Part shown: in pieces, positions 1 through 6,169 of the stretch | Numbering within the stretch: the stretch's first letter is position 1 | Layout: the number at the start of each line of letters is the position of its first letter | DNA from: Campylobacteraceae bacterium | GTDB taxonomy: Bacteria; Campylobacterota; Campylobacteria; Campylobacterales; Sulfurovaceae | Length of the DNA stretch: 6,440 nucleotides | Assembly (NCBI GenBank): GCA_026985655.1 | Contig: JALSQB010000232.1 | Location: 1 to 6,440, forward strand | Reading direction: 5' to 3' | Notes under the pieces: model-generated | What the model saw: the letters and a program-made list of their open reading frames with translations, nothing else | Database searches by the model: none | What the model was told of the DNA's origin: nothing | Program-made: the position numbers and the translations under genes

Positions 1-1832
1 CGAAGACACATCTTGTAGGAATTGTGAATTCGAGTTTGATTGCTTTGGCATTCGTATCGGCAGTGATGTTAGCACTTCACGTTGCTGATGAAGGAGCAAT
101 TCATGTTCAGATGATGACTTGGATTGCCATTGGAGATTTAAATATCCCTTTTGGATTTTTAGTAGATGAAGTATCGGTTACTATGATGTTGGTTGTTACT
201 TTGGTTTCAACCATCGTTCATATCTACTCCACAGGTTATATGGATCATGATAAGGCTTACAATAAGTTCTTCTCTTACCTTTCAGCATTTGTATTTTCGA
301 TGATGATTTTGGTTATGAGTGATAACTTTGCAGGACTCTTTATTGGTTGGGAAGGAGTTGGTGTCTGTTCTTGGTTACTCATTAGCTTCTGGTATTTTAA
401 AGAGGACAAACCTTTTGAAGAGAACCCTTCAATTTCACCATCTTGGGCTGCGAATGAAGCGTTTATTATGAACCGTGTGGCTGACCTTGGAATGTTGGTA
501 GGAATTTTCCTTATCTATTGGAATGTTGGTTCATTACAATATGATGTTGTATTTGATGCCTTACCTCATTTAAAAGATGGGATTTTAGTATCGATTGCCA
601 TTGCTCTGTTTATTGGAGCAATGGGTAAATCAGCTCAATTCCCACTTCATACATGGCTTACTGATGCGATGGAAGGACCTACGCCTGTTTCTGCACTTAT
701 TCACGCAGCGACCATGGTAACAGCAGGGGTTTTTTTGGTTGTTAGAGCCAGTCCACTTTTTAGTTTAGATGCTGTTCATGGTGTCTCTATGTTTATTGCT
801 TCTTTAGGAGCATTTGTTGCATTTTATGCTGCGTCAATGGCATTGAGTGCTAGAGATATTAAACGTATTGTTGCACTCTCTACCTTGTCACAACTTGGAT
901 ATATGTTTGCAGCAGCTGGACTTGGAGCTTATTGGATTGCACTTTTCCACCTAGCAGCACACGCATTCTTTAAAGCACTTCTATTTTTAGGAGCAGGTAA
1001 CGTTATGCACGCGATGGACGATGAACTTGACATCTTTAAGATGGGGGGCATGAAAAAAGTGATGATGGGGTCATATATCTATATGGGTATTGCTTCATTT
1101 GCATTGGCAGGTCTTCCAATTATGGCAGGGTTCTATTCAAAAGATGCGATTATTGAGACAGCATTTAATGATGGTTCATTTATCATTTGGGGTATTTTGG
1201 TTATTACCGCAGGAATGACAGCATTCTATAGCTTTAGACAAGTATTCTTTACTTTCCACGGTGAAGAGCGTTATAAAGCACTAGGTTTCCACCCACACGA
1301 TATGTACAAATATGTACTTGTTGCTATGGCACCATTGGCAGCACTTGCTATATCATTTGGTTGGTTTATGGAAGATTTCCATGAGTTTATTATTCATAAA
1401 CTTCCAGATTATGAGATGACTCATGAAACCCATCATTTAGCTCCATATTTAGGAACGCTAGTTATTGTTCTTGCTTTAACAGGTATTTTTATTGCCTATA
1501 AAAAATATGCAGGGATATATAGCAGTGCGTGGAAAAGAGATGAAGAGTTTGAAAACTCATTTATCTATAAATTAGTAGCAAACCAGTACTATGTACCAAA
1601 ATTTTACGATGAGTTTATTGTTCAACCTTATACACTTGCTTCAGCAAAGTTTTGGGAAATAGATAAAAAGATTGTTGATGGTATGGTCGATAAAATTGGA
1701 CATAGTTGTTATGACTTTGGAGATAAATCGAGACGCATGCAAAATGGTAACCTATCATCTTATCTAAATTGGATGGGTGCAGGTACCTTGATTATAGTAC
1801 TTGTTGCTGTAATACTAATGGCAATAAGTTAA
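1..1832 (+). CDS. nuoL: NADH-quinone oxidoreductase subunit L, 5'-partial
   Basis: NuoL is the distal antiporter-like subunit of the complex I membrane arm. It carries one proton channel and a long lateral C-terminal helix. The reading frame is open to the left edge (first full codon at base 3), and codons before the GTG at 24 (KTHLVGI) continue family-like sequence. The true start therefore lies outside, with roughly 25-30 residues missing. 609 residues are visible; the E. coli protein is about 613. Key residues are present: Glu of GWEGVG (351-353), Lys of MGKSAQ (627-629), His of ALIHAATM (702-704), and the Lys-Asp of YSKDAI (1140-1145). These correspond to E. coli E144, K229, H254 and K399/D400. 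The sequence is hydrophobic throughout and ends in a membrane segment. A loop after FWYFKED is about ten residues longer than in E. coli. The gene is followed after 10 nt by nuoM. Identification is very secure. Confidence 0.97.
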   Translation, partial: KTHLVGIVNSSLIALAFVSAVMLALHVADEGAIHVQMMTWIAIGDLNIPFGFLVDEVSVTMMLVVTLVSTIVHIYSTGYMDHDKAYNKFFSYLSAFVFSMMILVMSDNFAGLFIGWEGVGVCSWLLISFWYFKEDKPFEENPSISPSWAANEAFIMNRVADLGMLVGIFLIYWNVGSLQYDVVFDALPHLKDGILVSIAIALFIGAMGKSAQFPLHTWLTDAMEGPTPVSALIHAATMVTAGVFLVVRASPLFSLDAVHGVSMFIASLGAFVAFYAASMALSARDIKRIVALSTLSQLGYMFAAAGLGAYWIALFHLAAHAFFKALLFLGAGNVMHAMDDELDIFKMGGMKKVMMGSYIYMGIASFALAGLPIMAGFYSKDAIIETAFNDGSFIIWGILVITAGMTAFYSFRQVFFTFHGEERYKALGFHPHDMYKYVLVAMAPLAALAISFGWFMEDFHEFIIHKLPDYEMTHETHHLAPYLGTLVIVLALTGIFIAYKKYAGIYSSAWKRDEEFENSFIYKLVANQYYVPKFYDEFIVQPYTLASAKFWEIDKKIVDGMVDKIGHSCYDFGDKSRRMQNGNLSSYLNWMGAGTLIIVLVAVILMAIS

Positions 1833-1837
1833 GGGAG
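1833..1837 (+). promoter_or_regulatory. Ribosome binding site of nuoM
   Basis: GGGAG directly follows the nuoL TAA stop and lies 5 nt before the nuoM ATG at 1843. The SD is contiguous with the upstream stop codon, which suggests that ribosomes ending nuoL help initiate nuoM. No promoter-like gap separates the two genes. Confidence 0.75.
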
Positions 1838-1842
1838 AATAG

Positions 1843-3366
1843 ATGGACGCAATATTAAGTATATTAATATTTTTCCCTGCATTAGCAGGGTTTATAGGCT
1901 TTGGAATTGATAAAAATGCCGCAAAGATGTATGGTATTTCCGTAGCACTCATTGAGCTACTTTTATCACTTGTTTTATGGATGCAGTTTGACCCTAGTAA
2001 TGCTGGCATGCAGTTTACTGAAAAGGTTTCGCTTATTGCAGACTTTGGTATTAGTTACAATGTAGGGGTTGATGGAATTTCACTCTTCATTGTGATTATG
2101 GCAACTTTAATTACGCTTCTTGGAATTATCTTACTTCGTGAAGATACTAAAAATATGAAGAATATGATTGTCTCACTTTTATTTTTAGAGATGACGATGG
2201 TAGGGGTGTTTGTAACTTTAGATGCCATTATCTTTTATCTTTTCTGGGAACTCTCTTTAGTACCGATGCTTTACATCATTGGGGCATGGGGTGGAAAAGA
2301 CAGAGTCTATGCAGCAGTTAAGTTTTTCCTCTATACCTTTGCTGGTTCATTGGTTATGCTTGTAGGACTTCTTGCGATGGCATATCTTTATCATCAAGCA
2401 AATGGTGTTTGGACATTTAACATTTTAGATTGGTACACCTTACCATTGACAGAGGGACAACAGTTCTGGTTATTCTTAGCATTCTTTGCTGGTTTTGCCA
2501 TTAAAGTACCAATGTTTCCTTTCCATACTTGGTTACCTTGGGCACATGGACAAGCACCAACAATTGGTTCGGTTATTCTAGCAGCAGTACTTCTTAAAAT
2601 GGGAACCTATGGTTTTGTGAGATTTTCACTACCAATTTTACCTGATGCTTCGGTTACCTTTACACCGTTTATTATGACTTTATCTATTATTATGGTTATC
2701 TATACAGCGATGGTAGCATTTGCTCAAAAAGATATGAAGCAAGTGATTGCTTACTCATCTGTTTCACACATGGGTGTGATTATGTTAGGTGTGTTTGCTA
2801 TGAATGCTGAAGGTCTTGGAGGGTCAGTCTTTTTAATGTTGTCTCACGGAATTGTTTCAGGAGCGTTGTTTATGCTGGTTGGGGTAATCTATGAGCGAAC
2901 AGGTACAAAGCTTATGTCTGAGTTTGGTGGATTAGCAGCTGTTATGCCTGTGTATGCTACGGTGTTTGGTCTAATGCTTATGGCTTCGGTTGGACTTCCT
3001 CTTACCATTGGATTTGTTGGTGAGTTCTTGGTACTCTTAGGTTTCTATAAAGTTTCAGTTATTGGAACTATTTTAGCAGGAACAACCATTATTATTGGTT
3101 CAGTTTACATGTTGGCATTGTTTAAAAAGTCATTTTTTGGACCAGTGCGTCATGAGAAAAATTTATCTTTAACAGATTTAGACAATAGAGAGCTTACAGC
3201 TTTAATTCCTTTGGTATTGATTGTGGTATGGTTAGGGATTTATCCTAAACCAGTACTCGATCCAATTAATAACTCTGTTAATCATCTTTTAACACAGATG
3301 AAAGACAAAGCTATAAATGTAGAAACCAAAGAAGCAATTATAATTTCTAAAAAGGAGGCAGAATAA
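1843..3366 (+). CDS. nuoM: NADH-quinone oxidoreductase subunit M
   Basis: NuoM is the middle antiporter-like proton-translocating subunit of complex I in the cytoplasmic membrane. It has 507 residues, close to the 509 of E. coli NuoM. Conserved channel residues are visible: E136 in LFWELSLVP, K221 in FAIKVPMFPFHTW, K252 in LLKMGTYG, H309 in SSVSHMG, H335 in LSHGIVSG and E394 in GFVGEFLVL. These match E. coli E144, K234, K265, H322, H348 and E407, with a constant offset of 13 after the first. TM12 carries glutamate, as is normal for NuoM, instead of the lysine of NuoL and NuoN. About 14 membrane helices are expected. The start at 1843 is supported by GGGAG 5 nt upstream and by the typical MDAILSILIFFPALAG first helix. 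The charged C-terminal tail (about residues 480-507, ending KKEAE) also encodes the Shine-Dalgarno of nuoN, whose ATG overlaps the TAA stop by one base. Confidence 0.97.
   Translation: MDAILSILIFFPALAGFIGFGIDKNAAKMYGISVALIELLLSLVLWMQFDPSNAGMQFTEKVSLIADFGISYNVGVDGISLFIVIMATLITLLGIILLREDTKNMKNMIVSLLFLEMTMVGVFVTLDAIIFYLFWELSLVPMLYIIGAWGGKDRVYAAVKFFLYTFAGSLVMLVGLLAMAYLYHQANGVWTFNILDWYTLPLTEGQQFWLFLAFFAGFAIKVPMFPFHTWLPWAHGQAPTIGSVILAAVLLKMGTYGFVRFSLPILPDASVTFTPFIMTLSIIMVIYTAMVAFAQKDMKQVIAYSSVSHMGVIMLGVFAMNAEGLGGSVFLMLSHGIVSGALFMLVGVIYERTGTKLMSEFGGLAAVMPVYATVFGLMLMASVGLPLTIGFVGEFLVLLGFYKVSVIGTILAGTTIIIGSVYMLALFKKSFFGPVRHEKNLSLTDLDNRELTALIPLVLIVVWLGIYPKPVLDPINNSVNHLLTQMKDKAINVETKEAIIISKKEAE
3351..3358 (+). 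promoter_or_regulatory. Strong ribosome binding site of nuoN inside the nuoM 3' end
   Basis: AAAGGAGG, a near-perfect anti-SD match, ends 7 nt before the nuoN ATG at 3366. It lies inside the last codons of nuoM (KKEAE). Together with the TAATG stop/start overlap it fixes the nuoN start and implies translational coupling. Confidence 0.85.
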
Positions 3367-4874
3367 TGTTAGAACCTGTCAATATTTCCTTAGCGTCACT
3401 TAATCTTTCGACGTTGATGCCAATGCTACTTGTTATTGGTGGTGGTTTACTTATTTTATGTATTGATTTAATTAAAGATAATCTTCATAAATCATTCTAT
3501 GTCGCCTTGACGGTACTTATTTTACTCATAGACCTCATGGCTACTATGGGTTTAACTTTTGGCGTAAATGAAAGAGGTTTCTTTAATGTAATGCTTATGG
3601 ACGGGATTGCTGTTCTCTCACAAGTTATGATTTTGGTGGCATCTGTACTCTTTATTCCATTAGCATTAACTTCAAAACGTTTCCATGAATACTCTTATCC
3701 TGAGTTTTTTGCACTCTTTTTGTTTATGATTGCTGGATTCCAGTTTATGGTAAGTTCAGATAATTTGATTTTAATCTTTATTGGTCTTGAAACAGCCTCT
3801 CTTTCACTCTATACTTTAATTGCGATGCACAACAGAAGTAACTCTTTTGAAGCAGCGGTAAAGTACTTTACAATGGGTGCATTGGCTGCTGGTTTCTTTA
3901 CCATGGGATCGGCTGTTCTTTACGGAATCTCAGGTTCTTTAGAATTAACACAAATCGCCACAGCCATTTCAGATCGTTTGAATGAAACAGGTATTATGTT
4001 CTTACTTCTTGGTGGAGCGGGGTTACTTTTAGCTGCATTTGCTTTTAAACTTTCACTCTTTCCTTTCCATACTTGGGTACCAGATGTTTATGAAGGTGCT
4101 TCTGCTCCTCTAGCAGGATACATGTCAGTTGTTCCTAAGATTGCTGCGTTTGTAGTCTCTATGAGAATTTTTGAGATGTTGATTAATTTAGAAGTTGAGT
4201 GGATAAAGACAATTATTATTATTTTATCAGTAATTACAATGACCATTGCGAACCTTATGGCATTGGTGCAAGAAGATGTTAAACGTATGTTAGCATACTC
4301 TTCTATCTCGCATGCTGGTTTTGTGATGGTTGCCATTGCCTTGGCAACAGATAAGTCAAATGTAGCTGTCTTTTTATACTACTCTCTCTTTATGTTTACC
4401 AACCTTGGTGCCTTTACCATGTTATGGGTAAGTCGTCATAAACATAGAGTTTATAATACACGTTTTGACCACCCGTATGAGAAGTTTTCAGGAATGATTA
4501 AAATCATGCCAATGGGTGCTGTGATTATGGCACTCTTTATGTTGTCATTAGCAGGTGTGCCTCCATTCTCTGTTTTTTGGGGTAAAATCTATCTTATGTC
4601 AGCCACAGTAGATGCTGGGTATTTATGGTTAGCCGTGGTAATGGGGCTTAACTCTGCTATTGCTGCTTTTTACTATTTGAAACTCATTGTTTATATGTTC
4701 TTAAAAGAGCCTATGAAAGATGTATCTAGTGAAGTTATCTATTATAACACCTCTAAACCATTACTTGTAACAATTGGTTTGGCTACGTTTGTAACTGTTT
4801 TCTCAATTTTTATGGTTAATCCTCTTATTGAATATATCTCTACGATGATTCAAGCTACTGGATTTGGTATATAG
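3366..4874 (+). CDS. nuoN: NADH-quinone oxidoreductase subunit N
   Basis: NuoN is the third antiporter-like proton-pumping subunit of complex I, closest to the peripheral-arm junction, and usually the last gene of the nuo operon, as here. It has 502 residues (E. coli NuoN is about 485), with a hydrophobic N-terminal helix starting near residue 14. Residues expected for the channel are visible: E142 in IGLETASLSLY, K228 in AFKLSLFPFHTWVPD, K258 in VVPKIAAF and K407 in VFWGKIYL, the last in the GVPPFSVFWGK segment diagnostic of NuoN. K407 fills the TM12 lysine role (E. coli K395). The start is set by the SD at 3351-3358 and by the one-base overlap with the nuoM stop. No frameshift or lost residue is seen. 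A hairpin begins 15 nt after the TAG stop, consistent with this being the operon end. Confidence 0.97.
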   Translation: MLEPVNISLASLNLSTLMPMLLVIGGGLLILCIDLIKDNLHKSFYVALTVLILLIDLMATMGLTFGVNERGFFNVMLMDGIAVLSQVMILVASVLFIPLALTSKRFHEYSYPEFFALFLFMIAGFQFMVSSDNLILIFIGLETASLSLYTLIAMHNRSNSFEAAVKYFTMGALAAGFFTMGSAVLYGISGSLELTQIATAISDRLNETGIMFLLLGGAGLLLAAFAFKLSLFPFHTWVPDVYEGASAPLAGYMSVVPKIAAFVVSMRIFEMLINLEVEWIKTIIIILSVITMTIANLMALVQEDVKRMLAYSSISHAGFVMVAIALATDKSNVAVFLYYSLFMFTNLGAFTMLWVSRHKHRVYNTRFDHPYEKFSGMIKIMPMGAVIMALFMLSLAGVPPFSVFWGKIYLMSATVDAGYLWLAVVMGLNSAIAAFYYLKLIVYMFLKEPMKDVSSEVIYYNTSKPLLVTIGLATFVTVFSIFMVNPLIEYISTMIQATGFGI

Positions 4875-4889
4875 ATTTATTTAAACACC

Positions 4890-4922
4890 ACAGGGTTCTG
4901 ATAGTTTTTATCAGAATCTTGT
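4890..4922 (+). terminator. Probable transcription terminator hairpin after nuoN
   Basis: Bases 4890-4903 pair with 4909-4922: a 14-bp uninterrupted stem with two G-U pairs, of which the inner 8 bp (TTCTGATA/TATCAGAA) are perfect, closing a GTTTT loop. The 3' side is followed by pyrimidine-rich sequence (4924-4950) with T-runs, but no long U-tract lies immediately after the stem. It is therefore a plausible, not textbook, Rho-independent terminator. Its position 15 nt after the nuoN stop supports that role. It could instead be a 3'-end stabilising hairpin with read-through into the glycan genes. Confidence 0.55.
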
Positions 4923-4955
4923 ATCCCTCTTTAGTTATTTCCCTCTTTTTAAAAT

Positions 4956-5030
4956 TATAATATATAAAATTTTATTTTAATATAAAATTAAGTTTATAAC
5001 CTATAAAAACAATGTATAATAATATAAAAT
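4956..5030 (+). promoter_or_regulatory. AT-rich candidate promoter region for the glycosyltransferase genes
   Basis: Bases 4946-4991 are exclusively A/T. A perfect TATAAT at 5015-5020 could be a sigma-70 -10 box and would place transcription start near 5027, upstream of the ATG at 5057. A second TATAAT occurs at 4956-4961. No convincing TTGACA -35 is visible, which fits the known weak -35 and AT-periodic upstream signal of Campylobacterota sigma-70 promoters. TATAAAA recurs at 4963, 4981, 5002 and 5023 (steps of 18, 21 and 21 nt). Because such motifs arise easily in AT-rich DNA, the exact box assignment is tentative. Confidence 0.45.
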
Positions 5031-5056
5031 ATTTTAATATAGCTATGGAACAAATA

Positions 5057-6169
5057 ATGAATAAAAAAATCGTCATCATCTCAAATCTCTCATGGAATTT
5101 ATATAATTTTCGTTTATCGCTGATGGTAGCTATGAAAAATGCAGGCTATGAAGTCATTGCCATAGCTCCACAAGATGAGTATAGTCAAAAAATTATAGAG
5201 GCAGGATTTAGATTTTATGATATTAAGATGAATGCCCAAGGGATTAACCCTTTTGAAGATTTAGGCACAACGTATCAATTTTATCAACTTTTTAAACAAA
5301 TCTCTCCAGATATTATCTGTAACTATACCATTAAACCAAATATTTATGCTTCTTTAATAGCAAGGCTATTAAAGATTAAAACAATTAATAATATCGCAGG
5401 ACTTGGAATACTATTTGTTAAAGAGGGTTTAATAACAAGAATTTCCAAAAAACTATATAGAGTCTCTCAAAGTAAAGCCAGTAGAGTTTTTTTTCAAAAT
5501 AGAGAAGATCATTGTCTTTTTATAGATAGTGGTATTGTTAAAGCTGAAAAATGTGATATTCTACCTGGATCTGGGGTTGATACCAAGCGATTTACGCCTA
5601 AGCCTAAAGCAAAAAGTGAAACAATTAGATTTCTATTGATAGCACGAATGATTTGGGAAAAAGGAATCGCCCAATATGTTGAATCAGCAAGAGCCATAAA
5701 AAAATCACACCCCAATGTAGAGTTTTGTTTGTTAGGATTTTTAGATGTAGCCAATCCTGGTGCCATCACCAAAGCTCAAATGAATGCGTGGGTAGAAGAG
5801 GGTGTGGTAAACTACTTGGGTGTGAGTGATAGGGTTGATGAAGTAATTCATAGTGCTGATTGTATTGTTTTGCCTTCTTATTACCGAGAAGGAACACCTA
5901 AGACATTACTAGAGAGTGGTAGTGCAGGAAAGCCTATTATTACAACCGATAATGTAGGGTGTAGAGATGTGGTAGATCACGGAATTAATGGTTTTATCTG
6001 TGAACCTAAATCAGCTAAAGATTTACAATTAAAAATGGAAATGTTTTTAGCCTTAAGTTCTGAAGAAAAAATGAAGATGGGTAAAGAAAGCAGAGCAAAA
6101 ATTACACGAGAGTTTGATGAAAAAATCGTGATTGATAAATATTTAGAGTCTATCGCCAACTATGTCTAA
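5057..6169 (+). CDS. CapM-like family GT4 glycosyltransferase
   Basis: This is a predicted cytoplasmic or membrane-associated retaining glycosyltransferase (GT-B fold, GT4) that would add a sugar from a nucleotide-sugar donor to a growing, probably lipid-linked, glycan. It has 370 residues from the ATG at 5057. Landmarks in order: N-terminal Rossmann strand KKIVIISNLSWNLYNFRLSL, GINPFEDL, NYTIKPNIY (residues 89-97), NNIAGLG (111-117), LPGSGVDTKRF (169-179), ARMIWEKG with R197 and K202 as likely donor-phosphate contacts, and EGTPKTLLE, an EX7E motif (E278, E286). A C-terminal GCRDVVDHGINGF segment follows. This pattern matches CapM-like enzymes and is related to PglA-type transferases. Donor and acceptor cannot be read from sequence, so no symbol is given. 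The start was chosen because the family begins at KKIVIIS and GGA lies 7 nt upstream; ATGs at 5012 and 5045 are in frame, and 5012 would lie upstream of the predicted transcript. The next GT overlaps by 8 nt. Confidence 0.9.
   Translation: MNKKIVIISNLSWNLYNFRLSLMVAMKNAGYEVIAIAPQDEYSQKIIEAGFRFYDIKMNAQGINPFEDLGTTYQFYQLFKQISPDIICNYTIKPNIYASLIARLLKIKTINNIAGLGILFVKEGLITRISKKLYRVSQSKASRVFFQNREDHCLFIDSGIVKAEKCDILPGSGVDTKRFTPKPKAKSETIRFLLIARMIWEKGIAQYVESARAIKKSHPNVEFCLLGFLDVANPGAITKAQMNAWVEEGVVNYLGVSDRVDEVIHSADCIVLPSYYREGTPKTLLESGSAGKPIITTDNVGCRDVVDHGINGFICEPKSAKDLQLKMEMFLALSSEEKMKMGKESRAKITREFDEKIVIDKYLESIANYV

Noticed and set aside
1815..2009. Minus-strand 64-residue open frame across the nuoL/nuoM junction
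   Set aside because: It lies opposite well-supported coding sequence, has no recognisable domain, and is best explained as a shadow of nuoM.
4088..4336. Minus-strand 82-residue open frame inside nuoN
   Set aside because: It is fully antisense to a conserved nuoN region with no sign of a separate promoter or SD.
1..4874. nuoL/M/N genes as an Mrp-type Na+/H+ antiporter or a hydrogenase membrane module
   Set aside because: The three-gene order L-M-N, the lengths and the subunit-specific motifs (GVPPFSVFWGK of NuoN, GFVGEF of NuoM, long NuoL C-terminus) fit complex I better than Mrp or Hyf/Ech modules.
4964..4975. 12-bp palindrome ATAAAATTTTAT as an operator
   Set aside because: It is perfect but made only of A/T in a 46-nt pure A/T run, so chance is a sufficient explanation.
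4875..5056. Possible tRNA, small RNA, CRISPR array or attachment site in the gap
   Set aside because: No cloverleaf, no regular repeat-spacer units and no repeats long enough for att sites; only the hairpin and AT-rich promoter-like sequence are visible.
5509..6159. Minus-strand open frames (5509-5772 and 5977-6159) inside the first GT gene
   Set aside because: Both are antisense to clear GT4 motifs (LPGSGVD, GCRDVVDHG) and have no family-like sequence of their own.
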